From: Streptococcus sanguinis
Lineage (GTDB): Bacteria > Bacillota > Bacilli > Lactobacillales > Streptococcaceae
Reading direction: 5' to 3'
NCBI RefSeq assembly: GCF_900475275.1
Contig: NZ_LS483364.1
Span: forward strand, 558,001-622,000
Length of the DNA stretch: 64,000 bases
Position numbers and translations under genes: made by a program. This document shows, piece by piece, positions 1 to 9,439 of the stretch (the first letter of the stretch is position 1; each line of letters opens with the position of its first letter). Below the pieces are notes generated by a model. That model did not search any database and had not been told where the DNA came from. It saw nothing but the letters and a program-made list of their open reading frames with translations.

Positions 1-4
1 ATGA

Positions 5-78
5 GCACCCTTAGCTCAACTGGATAGAGTACCTGACTACGAATCAGGCGGTTAGAGGTTCGACTCCTCTAGGGTGCA
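5..78 (+). tRNA. tRNA-Arg (ACG), copy 1
   Basis: A full cloverleaf: acceptor arms GCACCCT and AGGGTGC pair, the T arm carries GGTTCGACTCC, and the anticodon stem CCTGA/TCAGG encloses the loop CTACGAA, so the anticodon is ACG (inosine at position 34 expected), decoding CGN arginine codons. The discriminator is A and no CCA is encoded. It is base-for-base the same as the gene 57 bp downstream. Its own promoter lies outside the window. Confidence 0.97.
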
Positions 79-87
79 TTAAATTAT

Positions 88-115
88 TTGATTTTTTCTT
101 AATTTTTGCTATAAT
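88..115 (+). promoter_or_regulatory. Promoter of second tRNA-Arg
   Basis: A -35 TTGATT at 88-93, a 16-bp spacer and an extended -10 TGCTATAAT ending at 115 lie about 20 bp before the second tRNA-Arg. The second copy therefore appears to have its own start site as well as possible read-through from copy 1. Confidence 0.7.
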
Positions 116-135
116 GATTTTAATATGAATAGTGA

Positions 136-209
136 GCACCCTTAGCTCAACTGGATAGAGTACCTGACTACGAATCAGGCGGTTAGAGGTTCGACTCCTC
201 TAGGGTGCA
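136..209 (+). tRNA. tRNA-Arg (ACG), copy 2
   Basis: Identical to the copy at 5-78 over all 74 nt, including the few bases just before the acceptor stem. Anticodon ACG, no encoded CCA. Read from the promoter at 88-115 and probably co-transcribed with the tRNA-Pro that follows 46 bp later. Confidence 0.97.
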
Positions 210-255
210 TTTGGAAGCGAAGTCTTAGGGCTCCGTTTTTAGATTGTTTAAGCAC

Positions 256-329
256 CGGGAAGTAGCTCAGCTTGGTAGAGTACTTGGTTTGGGACCAAGG
301 TGTCGCAGGTTCGAATCCTGTCTTCCCGA
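256..329 (+). tRNA. tRNA-Pro (TGG)
   Basis: Acceptor arms CGGGAAG/CTTCCCG pair; anticodon stem CTTGG/CCAAG encloses the loop TTTGGGA, so the anticodon is TGG (proline, CCN). T arm CAGGTTCGAATCCTG is standard. Discriminator A, no encoded CCA. Last gene of the small tRNA cluster, directly followed by a terminator. Confidence 0.97.
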
Positions 330-341
330 CTAGATAACATC

Positions 342-370
342 AAAGATAGATATACTGATCTATCTTTTTT
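342..370 (+). terminator. Terminator of tRNA cluster
   Basis: Perfect 9-bp stem AAAGATAGA/TCTATCTTT with an 8-nt loop, running into a T tract. Placed 12 bp after tRNA-Pro. Confidence 0.85.
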
Positions 371-631
371 GTTTTTAAGAAAACTGTTTGTTCATTATCT
401 GAAACTTAGCTAACATATGTTGTTGAGCTCTTTTAGTTATAGTCGGATTTAATAAGTAATACAATCTTTTAGAACTACTGGTCTTGTCTCTTTATATAAT
501 CCTATTTGAAAGCATGGGATTTGATTATTCAACTAGATTTAGTTTGATTTTAAAGTCTAGTGTTCTGGGAGTTTAGTCTGTATCAAGCTGCTCAAATGTA
601 CTTTTCATTTGAGATGAGTAATATTAAAGAT
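371..631. other. Gene-free spacer with a small hairpin
   Basis: No open frame with a ribosome site is visible on either strand. The only structure noticed is an 8-bp hairpin CTCAAATG/CATTTGAG at 591-613. The DNA is AT-rich and may be decayed sequence between the tRNA cluster and the minus-strand genes. Confidence 0.4.
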
Positions 632-673
632 AAAAACCTCTGATAGCAGTGTTTGTTGCTTTCAGAGGTTTTT
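632..673 (-). terminator. Terminator after DUF960 gene
   Basis: Inverted repeat AAAAACCTCTGA/TCAGAGGTTTTT, with A and T runs on both sides, so it could act in both directions. It lies 22 bp beyond the stop of the minus-strand DUF960 gene. Confidence 0.75.
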
Positions 674-694
674 ATATGTGCTGAGTTTGATTTA

Positions 695-1012
695 CTACAT
701 CAAAGAGTATTCGTCAGATAGCATAATGGTTTCTTTACCCTTGTTATCAACGATGTAGACTTTTCTGGGAAAGAAAGGGTCAAATTGGTAGTTTAAATCA
801 AATGAAATAATAGTGTTGAAGTTTTTTTGTGAGAATCGTAGAGATACTCTTCCTTGGCTATTGATGATTTCAAACTTGAGGACTGGGCGAAGTTCGAAGA
901 CTCCTTTGAGATTGTTATCAATAACGTACCAGAATGAGTCTATAATTTCTTCAGGGAGGCTCGTCATGATGCCAAAGCTGGCATATCGGCCGAGAGTATT
1001 TGTAAATGCCAT
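695..1012 (-). CDS. DUF960 family protein
   Basis: A 105-residue soluble protein that I recognise as the DUF960 family of small Firmicutes proteins: the N-terminus MAFTNTLGRYASFG and the following SLPEEIID are typical. No enzymatic motif, signal peptide or membrane segment is visible, and the family has no assigned function. The start is supported by AAGGAG 6 nt upstream. It stands alone on the minus strand, with its own terminator at 632-673 and the NtdP terminator at its back, so it is probably a single-gene unit. Function is unknown. Confidence 0.8.
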   Translation of the reverse strand: MAFTNTLGRYASFGIMTSLPEEIIDSFWYVIDNNLKGVFELRPVLKFEIINSQGRVSLRFSQKNFNTIISFDLNYQFDPFFPRKVYIVDNKGKETIMLSDEYSLM

Positions 1013-1110
1013 GGGAGACTCCTTTCTTACGGTCTGGATTTTCTTATATGATACCCGAAAATGCTTGAGATTGCAAGAATTTGACCTCTGGTGAGGACGA
1101 ATTAGACAAA

Positions 1111-1132
1111 AGAAAAAGAGCTTACGCTCTTT
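1111..1132 (-). terminator. Terminator after ntdP
   Basis: On the minus strand a 7-bp stem AAAGAGC/GCTCTTT with a 4-nt loop is followed by TTCTTTTG. It sits 8 bp past the ntdP stop. Confidence 0.75.
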
Positions 1133-1139
1133 GACAACT

Positions 1140-1673
1140 TTATCGATTCTTTAGTTCAACATAACGTTTGTACCAAATATTGACATAGGCATCTGAAAAT
1201 GGACCTCTTCCGTTGTTAATCCAATCAACTAGGATTTTGACATTTTCTTTGAGAATGAAATCCAAATCATCAGAATAGTGCATCTGTTTTTTGTGACGTT
1301 CATATTCTTCTACATCCAACAGGCGTTTTTCACCATCAGCAAAGACTTTGACGTCTAAATCATAGTCAATGTATTTTAGAGCTTCATTATCCAGATAGTA
1401 AGGGCTGGCTAGGTTGCAGTAGTATGAAGTTCCATTGTCTCGAATCATGGCAATGATATTAAACCAGTATTTTTTATGAAAATAGACAATGGCAGGTTCA
1501 CGTGTTACCCAACGTCGGCCATCACTTTCTGTCACCAGTGTGTGGTCATTAACACCAATAATGGCGTTTTCTGTTGTCTTTAGTACCATGGTATCTCGCC
1601 AGGTGCGGTGAAGATTCCCATCATGCTTATAACTTTGAATTGTAATAAAGTCGCCTTCTTTTGGAAGTTTCAT
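1140..1673 (-). CDS. ntdP: Nucleoside tri-/diphosphate phosphatase NtdP (DUF402)
   Basis: The 177-residue length and sequence match the DUF402/UPF0374 family, shown in Staphylococcus aureus to hydrolyse nucleoside tri- and diphosphates in a metal-dependent way. Visible family features are the [19 protein letters not shown] start and the central run [22 protein letters not shown], in which the acidic residues are likely metal ligands (inference). A minus-strand extended -10 (TGTTACAAT, 1715-1720) lies about 40 nt before the start, giving a short leader. It is the next minus-strand gene after recX, but with its own promoter and terminator it looks separately transcribed. The physiological substrate in streptococci is not visible from sequence. 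Confidence 0.85.
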   Translation of the reverse strand: MKLPKEGDFITIQSYKHDGNLHRTWRDTMVLKTTENAIIGVNDHTLVTESDGRRWVTREPAIVYFHKKYWFNIIAMIRDNGTSYYCNLASPYYLDNEALKYIDYDLDVKVFADGEKRLLDVEEYERHKKQMHYSDDLDFILKENVKILVDWINNGRGPFSDAYVNIWYKRYVELKNR

Positions 1674-1759
1674 AACTTACCAACTTTCTACAATTTATAA
1701 GTTTATCTTCTTTATTGTAACATATTTTCATAGAAATGCATAAGTTTTCATAGAAAATC

Positions 1760-2536
1760 TTAAAGATATTCTCTCAGAGCGCTGGCGATGTCGGAGAAAT
1801 CATAGCCTTTGCGAGCTAGAGCTTGGGTCAGACGCTGTTTTAAGTCATAGCCGTCGTATTTTTTTGAGTACTTGCGGTATTGCTTGTCTAGCTCTTTATA
1901 GAGCAGTTCTTGCTGGTTTTCTTGGTCTTCTTCGATTTCCAAATGCTGATAGGCGGTTTTGGCTTGACTATAGGAAAAACCTTTGTTTATCAAGGATTGA
2001 AGAATTTTATCTTGTAAGGCCTTGCTGGGCAGTTTTCCCTGGTATTTTCTGAGCAGCTTTTGGGCAACCTTGTCTGTTAGTTCAGTCAAATCAAACTGGC
2101 TCAATTCGTCTTCAATAATAGTGCTAGAAATCCCTTTTTGACTGAGTTTTTGCTTGAGAACAAAAGCGCCTTTGTCACCAGTGAGAAGGTTGGATTGGAT
2201 AAAAGAATGAGCATATTTTCTATCATTAATCCAATTATCCTTTTTTAGATTGTCCAAAACATGGCTGATGGTTTCTGGTTGGATGTCGTGCTGCGTTAAG
2301 TAGTCTTTAACTTCCTTAGCAGTTCTTTGCTTGAAGGAGAGATGGTAAAGAGCTAGATTTTTTCCGTAAGAAAATTGGGCATAGTTTTGAATTTCTGATA
2401 GCTCCTGCTCTGTGATTTCCATTCCTTTGGACAGCATGAAGCGGACGATGGTGTCTTCTGTAATATAGAGCTTTTCACTGCCGTCCAACTCCAAGAGGTA
2501 GAGTCTTTTTTTCTTTTCGATTTTTGTGATTTTCAT
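1760..2536 (-). CDS. recX: Regulatory protein RecX
   Basis: A 258-residue RecX homologue, which binds RecA filaments and restrains recombination and the SOS response. The sequence shows the family's repeated three-helix modules: [19 protein letters not shown] near residue 65, [13 protein letters not shown] near 105, and C-terminal copies including [16 protein letters not shown]. The length agrees with the longer Firmicutes RecX proteins. The kinase gene upstream ends 26 bp before its start, so the two may be co-transcribed. The ribosome site is weak. Confidence 0.9.
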   Translation of the reverse strand: MKITKIEKKKRLYLLELDGSEKLYITEDTIVRFMLSKGMEITEQELSEIQNYAQFSYGKNLALYHLSFKQRTAKEVKDYLTQHDIQPETISHVLDNLKKDNWINDRKYAHSFIQSNLLTGDKGAFVLKQKLSQKGISSTIIEDELSQFDLTELTDKVAQKLLRKYQGKLPSKALQDKILQSLINKGFSYSQAKTAYQHLEIEEDQENQQELLYKELDKQYRKYSKKYDGYDLKQRLTQALARKGYDFSDIASALREYL

Positions 2537-2562
2537 AGGGGATTTTGGTAAAGTCCTTTCTT

Positions 2563-3339
2563 TTAGCCAAACGCTTCAAAGGCAGCAATCAAGCGCAGTT
2601 TGTCTGTATCAATATCCTTCCTGCCATAGTAGTCAAGAAAGAGCTCTGCGTATCTAGGATCAGATAAATTATAAGTAAGAGACCAGATCGCCCAGTAAAG
2701 GTCAATGTGGCGATCACTAAGGCCAGCGAGGCCAACGTCAATAAAGCAGGAGAAGGTTGTTGCGTCTTTCAGAATGAAATTAGGCAAGCAGGCATCTCCA
2801 TGAATCAAGGCGTCCGCCGTCAGTAGGTTTCCCTGCTCTTGGATAAGCTGGTATGCTTCCTCTCGACTTTTGATATGAAATTGAGGCAGCAAGGCTTTTT
2901 GATAAAAGCATCCTTTCCGATAATTTTCCTCTGCTTGTTCTTTGTAGTGTTGAAGGCGATGCTGGATTGGGAAATGCTGGGGTTGGATGCTGTGAAGTCT
3001 TTTAAGTGCGGCAGCCATCGTTTGGCAAAGCTCTTCCGGCTGTTGGAGAAAGGCTAGGGCGTCCTTGCCCTCGGCTTCTTTAGTCAGCAGGTAGTCTTTA
3101 TCTGCTGTCAGGTAGTGAATGACAGGTACACCGAGTCCTTGCTCTTCAAACCATTTGGCAAGTGTGGCTTCTTGGGCTAACTGGCCTTTTTGGTCGATTT
3201 TCAAATAATAGCCTGTATCAGCATAGAAAACACTGGCTGCAGAATGTGAGGAGCTGTCGTAAAAGTTGGCTCCCTCTAGATAAGTTCGTATTTGCTCAGG
3301 GAATTGGGCTAGTGGAAGGGATATTTTTTCTGCTTTCAT
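2563..3339 (-). CDS. Aminoglycoside phosphotransferase (APH)-like kinase
   Basis: A protein of 258 residues resembling APH(3') enzymes, which phosphorylate aminoglycosides with ATP. Visible motifs are the likely ATP lysine in YYLKI (about residue 47), the catalytic loop HGDACLPN (180-187) with the base Asp182, and the metal-binding [10 protein letters not shown] (Asp201). Housekeeping members of this fold act on other small molecules, so resistance is not shown. A longer TTG start at 3363 would run through the -10 box (TGTTACAAT, complement of 3346-3351). ATG 3339 lies 6 nt after that box, so the transcript is probably leaderless. Divergent from rlmD. Confidence 0.75.
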   Translation of the reverse strand: MKAEKISLPLAQFPEQIRTYLEGANFYDSSSHSAASVFYADTGYYLKIDQKGQLAQEATLAKWFEEQGLGVPVIHYLTADKDYLLTKEAEGKDALAFLQQPEELCQTMAAALKRLHSIQPQHFPIQHRLQHYKEQAEENYRKGCFYQKALLPQFHIKSREEAYQLIQEQGNLLTADALIHGDACLPNFILKDATTFSCFIDVGLAGLSDRHIDLYWAIWSLTYNLSDPRYAELFLDYYGRKDIDTDKLRLIAAFEAFG

Positions 3340-3394
3340 ACTTTTATTGTAACATATTCTCAACTAATGCGAGGCAGCGTGGTATAATAGAAAC
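3340..3394. promoter_or_regulatory. Divergent leaderless promoters (kinase / rlmD)
   Basis: In 55 bp two outward extended -10 boxes occur. TGTTACAAT on the minus strand (3346-3354) is 6 nt before the kinase ATG, and TGGTATAAT on the plus strand (3380-3388) is 6 nt before the rlmD ATG. Neither start has a ribosome site. Start points 6-7 nt beyond a -10 box would fall on or next to the A of ATG, so both mRNAs should lack a leader. The two promoters must share their upstream contact DNA. Confidence 0.6.
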
Positions 3395-4765
3395 ATGAAT
3401 GTGAAAGTGAAGCAAAGAATCCCTTTGAAAATTAAAAAAATGGGGATTAATGGTGAAGGGATTGGATTTTATAAGAAAACGCTGGTCTTTGTTCCCGGTG
3501 CTTTGAAAGGTGAGGAAGTCTACTGTCAGGTGACCAAGGTTCAGCGTAATTTCATCGAGGCCAAGCTCTTGACCATCAACAAACGGTCGAAATTTCGGGT
3601 GGAGGCGCCTTGTGAGATTTATGATAGCTGTGGGGGCTGTCAAATCATGCATCTCCACTATGACAAGCAGTTGGAGTTTAAGGAAGATTTGCTGCGTCAG
3701 GCTTTGAAAAAATTTGCGCCAGCTGGTTATGAGAACTACGAGATTCGTCCGACCATTGGTATGCAGGAGCCGCTCTATTATCGGGCTAAACTGCAGTTTC
3801 AGACTCGGAAGTTTAAGGATGAGGTCAAGGCGGGGCTCTATGCCCAGAATTCCCACTATCTGGTCTCGCTGAAAAACTGTCTGGTTCAGGACAAGGTAAC
3901 GCAAAAGATCATCAATAAGGTGGCTCGGCTTTTAGGAAAGTACAGGCTGCCTATCTATGATGAGAGAAAGACAGCTGGAGTACGCACGGTCATGATTCGC
4001 AGGGCCAGAAAGACGGGTCAGGTCCAGATGATTTTTGTGACAGGGCGCAAACTGGACTTTTCTCCAGTCGTTCGAGATCTAGTGGCTGAATTTCCTGAGT
4101 TGGAAACAGTCGCGGTCAATTATCATACGAGCAAGTCCAGTGAGATTTATGGAGATAAGACAGAGATTATCTGGGGTGAGGAGGCTATCCAAGAAGGAGT
4201 GCTGGATTATGAGTTCTCCCTGTCGCCTCGAGCTTTCTATCAGCTCAATCCTGAGCAGACAGAGGTGCTCTACAGGGAGGCGGTTAAGGCGCTGGATGTG
4301 ACGGAAGAAGACCATTTGATAGATGCCTATTGTGGAGTTGGGACCATCGGCTTTGCCTTTGCTAGACGGGTCAAGTCTCTGAGGGGCATGGACATCATCC
4401 CTGAGGCCATTGAAGACGCTAAGCGCAATGCAAAAAGGATGGGCTTTGACAATACGCTCTACGAGGCTGGGACGGCAGAGGAGATTATTCCTCGCTGGTA
4501 TGCGGAGGGCTATCGGGCGGATGCCTTGATTGTTGACCCACCGCGAACTGGTCTGGACGATAAACTGCTGGAGACAATTGTCCGTTATGCACCTGAAAAG
4601 ATGGTCTACGTTTCCTGCAATGTCTCAACTCTGGCTCGGGATTTGGTCAAGCTATGTCAGGTCTACGATGTTCACTATATCCAGTCGGTTGATATGTTTC
4701 CGCATACTGCTCGGACCGAGGCAGTGGTGAAATTATCCAAGCGAGATAGCTCTCGTTTGAATTAA
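3395..4765 (+). CDS. rlmD: 23S rRNA (uracil-5)-methyltransferase, RlmD/RumA family
   Basis: A 456-residue SAM-dependent enzyme of the TrmA/RumA family that makes 5-methyluridine in 23S rRNA. An N-terminal TRAM-like RNA-binding region (about 1-60) is followed by Cys73, Cys79 and Cys82 in [10 protein letters not shown], with a further Cys in LKNCLVQ, ligating a 4Fe-4S cluster. The SAM motif is [11 protein letters not shown] and the nucleophile Cys sits in [12 protein letters not shown] (about residue 407). Streptococci often carry two paralogues, so assignment to a particular uridine (RlmCD type) is uncertain. The start ATG has no ribosome site and is 6 nt from the -10 box. A terminator follows at 4807. 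Confidence 0.88.
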   Translation: MNVKVKQRIPLKIKKMGINGEGIGFYKKTLVFVPGALKGEEVYCQVTKVQRNFIEAKLLTINKRSKFRVEAPCEIYDSCGGCQIMHLHYDKQLEFKEDLLRQALKKFAPAGYENYEIRPTIGMQEPLYYRAKLQFQTRKFKDEVKAGLYAQNSHYLVSLKNCLVQDKVTQKIINKVARLLGKYRLPIYDERKTAGVRTVMIRRARKTGQVQMIFVTGRKLDFSPVVRDLVAEFPELETVAVNYHTSKSSEIYGDKTEIIWGEEAIQEGVLDYEFSLSPRAFYQLNPEQTEVLYREAVKALDVTEEDHLIDAYCGVGTIGFAFARRVKSLRGMDIIPEAIEDAKRNAKRMGFDNTLYEAGTAEEIIPRWYAEGYRADALIVDPPRTGLDDKLLETIVRYAPEKMVYVSCNVSTLARDLVKLCQVYDVHYIQSVDMFPHTARTEAVVKLSKRDSSRLN

Positions 4766-4806
4766 TTAGAAATGGCTCGCTAGAGTTGATAAATCATTCT
4801 AAAAAG

Positions 4807-4845
4807 GACTTAGTTTTCTCTAATACAGAGCTAAGTCTTTTCTTT
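4807..4845 (+). terminator. Terminator after rlmD
   Basis: Stem GGACTTAG/CTAAGTC(T) with a loop holding a minor TCTC/GAGC pairing, followed by TTTTCTTTT. Confidence 0.75.
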
Positions 4846-4902
4846 TGTCAAGATTGCAATGGATTTATAGGAAGATTAGTCCACACCTAATTAATTAGTC
4901 AC

Positions 4903-4930
4903 AAAAAGAGAACACTCGTTAAGTGTTCTC
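4903..4930 (-). terminator. Terminator of the glp operon
   Basis: On the minus strand GAGAACACT/AGTGTTCTC (9 bp, 5-nt loop) is followed by TTTTTG, 19 bp past the glpF stop. Confidence 0.85.
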
Positions 4931-4948
4931 CAATGGCAATCAGTTATA

Positions 4949-5653
4949 TTAGAATAAACCGAAGACTAGGACTGCAAGGACGGCACCAATAATTGGTCCG
5001 ACAACTGGAATCCAAGCATAGCTCCAATCACCATCACCTTTGTTTGGAATAGGAAGAAGACTGTGCATGATGCGAGGTCCTAAGTCACGAGCAGGGTTGA
5101 GGGCGTAGCCAGTTGTTCCACCAAGTGATAGACCAATTCCGATAATCAATGTTCCGACTGCAAAAGTGCCAATGCCTGCTTGCAGCTTATAAAGTCCTAG
5201 AGCGAAGATAGTCAGCACAAGGACAAAAGTTCCAAGGATTTCGCTAATCAGGTTAGAGAAGGTATCTTTGATAGCTGGGCCTGTGCTGAATGTGCCTAGG
5301 ACGTTAGCTGGATTTTTTTCAGCTAGATAGTGAGGTTTGAACTGTAGGAAAACGAGGAACTGTCCGACCATAGCACCAGCAAATTGAGCGAGGATATACG
5401 GAAGAACAGATGCCCAAGGCAAATCACCTTTCAGAGCTACTCCGAGAGTTAGGGCAGGATTCAGATGGGCTGGTCCAAGGTTGCCGGATACAAAAGCAGC
5501 GATAGCAACGGCAATCCCCCATCCCATGGTAATCACAATCCAACCTGAATTGTGACTCTTTGTTTTAGGAAGAACCACACCTGCAACTACACCATTTCCC
5601 AAAAGGAGCAAGAGCAGTGTTCCTAAAAATTCGCCAAATATTTCTTTCATCAT
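4949..5653 (-). CDS. glpF: Glycerol uptake facilitator GlpF
   Basis: A 234-residue major intrinsic protein with six membrane helices and two pore half-helices. The NPA boxes are at 65-67 (GPAHLNPALTLGV) and 186-188 (GYALNPARDLGPR). The Asp after the second NPAR is the mark of glycerol-conducting aquaglyceroporins rather than water-only channels. It lets glycerol diffuse in, where GlpK traps it as glycerol 3-phosphate. Last gene of the glpK-glpO-glpF unit, 68 bp after glpO. The start is supported by GGAG 8 nt upstream, and a terminator follows. Confidence 0.95.
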   Translation of the reverse strand: MMKEIFGEFLGTLLLLLLGNGVVAGVVLPKTKSHNSGWIVITMGWGIAVAIAAFVSGNLGPAHLNPALTLGVALKGDLPWASVLPYILAQFAGAMVGQFLVFLQFKPHYLAEKNPANVLGTFSTGPAIKDTFSNLISEILGTFVLVLTIFALGLYKLQAGIGTFAVGTLIIGIGLSLGGTTGYALNPARDLGPRIMHSLLPIPNKGDGDWSYAWIPVVGPIIGAVLAVLVFGLF

Positions 5654-5721
5654 TTATGTTACTCCATTTAAAAGAAGGGGTGGCAGACAGTTGTTTTGCC
5701 TACCGCCTCTTCTCGTATTTT

Positions 5722-7548
5722 CTATTTTTTTAATTCTTCTAAATCGTTATTTGCAAGGGCAGCTTGAACATCTTTTCGATAAGCTGCTTTTTCTTCTTCT
5801 GTCCAGTCGTAGAATCGTCCCATTTCATCCAGAACAGGCTCTACAATCGCATCTAAGCTATCCCGCATAAAGAGCATGTGGTTTGTCCGGCGAAGCAAAA
5901 AGTCAACTGGGCTGAGCGCTAATTCATTACGCATAGCATAATGCAGTGACAAGGTATCCGCTAGGCTGAGACCTGGTGCTTCTTCGATACTGTGAGCGAG
6001 GGCAAAGACTTTAGGAGCATTTGAACCGTAAAGATTTGCAAGATAGAAGGCTTCTTTGCTGTCTAAGCCACGTGAGACACCAAGTTGAGCAAATGCTTCG
6101 ATTTCGGAATCCACATTTGCTGGATTGAGCTCTCCGCCTGAAACAGGGTAGGTCTTAGAGTTGATGAGCTTGAAGCTGCGGTCAAATTCTGCTTTGAGGA
6201 TTTCAACCACACGCTCCATAGCGCCTTCAGCCATCTTACGATAGTCCGTAATCTTACCGCCAGCAAGGGTCAAGAGGCCATTGTTATCACGTTCCAAGCT
6301 GGAACCGCGGGACACAGCAGATGGGTCCAAGTGTTTTTCAGAAGTGCTGCTTTCGAGTTGCATAACAGCCGATTCAACATCCTCACGGGATTTTTCTTTA
6401 GCCAAATAGCTTTCAACGGTCGCAATCAGTGCATTGAAACTTTCATCGCTAATGGTACCGTTGTTTCCGCCGTTATAGTCAGAAGCGCTGTTTCCTGCGA
6501 TCAGAGGACGCAGACCTGCCCAGCTGCTTTCGATGTCGTCAATCGTGATGTTTGCTTCTGGGAAGCGATTATTGACAATGCCCAAAAGGTAATCCACATC
6601 TTCTTGTGTTACTTTTGGATGCTCTAGGTCGCCAGTGTAGTCGGTGTCAGTCGTACCAAAGTAGGTTTTATTTTCACGCGGAAGAACAAAGACCATCCGG
6701 CCGTCTCCCAAGCCTGTGTCAAAGTAGACTGGCTGAGAAACCTTGATCTTGCTAGAGTCAACCACCAAGTGAACCCCCTTTGTTGGACGCATTTGAGAAT
6801 ATTGCTCACCGTCATTTGACAGATTGCGCACGCTGTCGCTCCAAGGTCCAGTTGTGTTGATGACCAAGCGAGCCTTGATTTCAAAGACTTCATCCGTCAA
6901 GAGGTCACGCGCAACAACGCCTGTAATCTTTCCAGAATCGTCAAAGAGGAAACCTTCTGCTTTGACATGGTTGGCAATCAGGGCGCCGTCTTGGTTGGCG
7001 CGTTTGATATTTTCAATCACGAGACGTGCGTCGTTGTTGCGGAAGTCAAGATAGACACCACCGCCGACTAAGCCTTCCTTCTTAAGTTCAGGTTCCCGTT
7101 CTAAGACTTCTTCCTTACTCAAGACCTTGTTGGCAGCAGGAGTGTTGTTAACACCAGCCAAGAGGTCATAGAGGTCCATAGCCACTTTGAGACGGAAGAG
7201 ACTGAAAGTAGCACCCTCTTCTTCGTAGACAGGAAGTAGCATAGGATCTGGTTTTGGAATATGAGGGGCAATTTGCTGGACCACAGCACGCTCAGAAACT
7301 GTATCTGAGACCACCTCTACGTCGAATTGCTTGAGGTAACGAAGGCCACCATGGACCAATTTCGTAGAGCGGCTAGAAGTCCCTTCGGCAAAGTCCTGCA
7401 TTTCAATCAGACCAGTCTCCAGGCCACTTGCAGCTGCTTGCAAGGCTACTCCAGCACCGGTAATCCCACCGCCAATAATCAGGAGGTCCAAGGTGCGTTC
7501 CTGCATTTTTTTTATCGATAATTCACGTGTTTTCTTTGAAAATTCCAT
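5722..7548 (-). CDS. glpO: Alpha-glycerophosphate oxidase GlpO
   Basis: A 608-residue FAD enzyme that oxidises glycerol 3-phosphate to dihydroxyacetone phosphate with oxygen, releasing hydrogen peroxide. The FAD-binding GGGITGAG is at 26-33 and the family signature SSRSTKLVHGGLRYL follows near residue 60. The length matches the streptococcal and enterococcal soluble oxidases, which are longer than GlpD because of an inserted segment. It lies between glpK (68 bp upstream) and glpF. Peroxide made here is a known competitive and virulence trait of oral streptococci (established for the group, not shown here). Confidence 0.95.
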   Translation of the reverse strand: MEFSKKTRELSIKKMQERTLDLLIIGGGITGAGVALQAAASGLETGLIEMQDFAEGTSSRSTKLVHGGLRYLKQFDVEVVSDTVSERAVVQQIAPHIPKPDPMLLPVYEEEGATFSLFRLKVAMDLYDLLAGVNNTPAANKVLSKEEVLEREPELKKEGLVGGGVYLDFRNNDARLVIENIKRANQDGALIANHVKAEGFLFDDSGKITGVVARDLLTDEVFEIKARLVINTTGPWSDSVRNLSNDGEQYSQMRPTKGVHLVVDSSKIKVSQPVYFDTGLGDGRMVFVLPRENKTYFGTTDTDYTGDLEHPKVTQEDVDYLLGIVNNRFPEANITIDDIESSWAGLRPLIAGNSASDYNGGNNGTISDESFNALIATVESYLAKEKSREDVESAVMQLESSTSEKHLDPSAVSRGSSLERDNNGLLTLAGGKITDYRKMAEGAMERVVEILKAEFDRSFKLINSKTYPVSGGELNPANVDSEIEAFAQLGVSRGLDSKEAFYLANLYGSNAPKVFALAHSIEEAPGLSLADTLSLHYAMRNELALSPVDFLLRRTNHMLFMRDSLDAIVEPVLDEMGRFYDWTEEEKAAYRKDVQAALANNDLEELKK

Positions 7549-7616
7549 AATTACACACTTTCTAACTTAGTCGTTTCCTGCTTCTGCTGACTTTATCATC
7601 AAAATAAGAATCAGTA

Positions 7617-9239
<1,623 letters not shown>

Positions 9240-9261
9240 ATTGTGCGAAAATCACAAAGAA

Positions 9262-9437
9262 GAGAGTGGGACAGAAATCGGTAATTCGTTAGAATTCGAT
9301 TTCGTCGTCCTACCTCCGCACAGTTGAGTAGGGCTGTAAAAGCTGATGAAATCAGCGTAGTAGAGCCCACTCAACCACTGCGTCTTGCTCGACAATCCAA
9401 AGATAATTGAGAGGCTAGGACTTTTGTCCCAGCCTCT
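9262..9437 (+). repeat. Intergenic repeat-like element with terminal hairpin
   Basis: A higher-GC block of about 175 bp between the glp promoter region and the Mga-like gene. It begins GAGTGGGACAGAAATCG and ends with a hairpin GAGGCTAGGAC/GTCCCAGCCTC (9411-9436, one mismatch). Inside are GAGTAGGGCT ... AGCCCACTC and GCTGATGAAATCAGC pairings. From memory this kind of sequence recurs between genes in many streptococci, but only one copy is in this window. A 63-codon minus-strand frame inside it (9252-9443) has no ribosome site and is not taken as a gene. Confidence 0.5.
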
Positions 9438-9439
9438 TC

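Noticed and set aside
3344..3904. 186-codon minus-strand frame opposite the start of rlmD
   Set aside because: It lies wholly over rlmD, whose cluster and SAM motifs are clear; the antisense translation has no recognisable domain.
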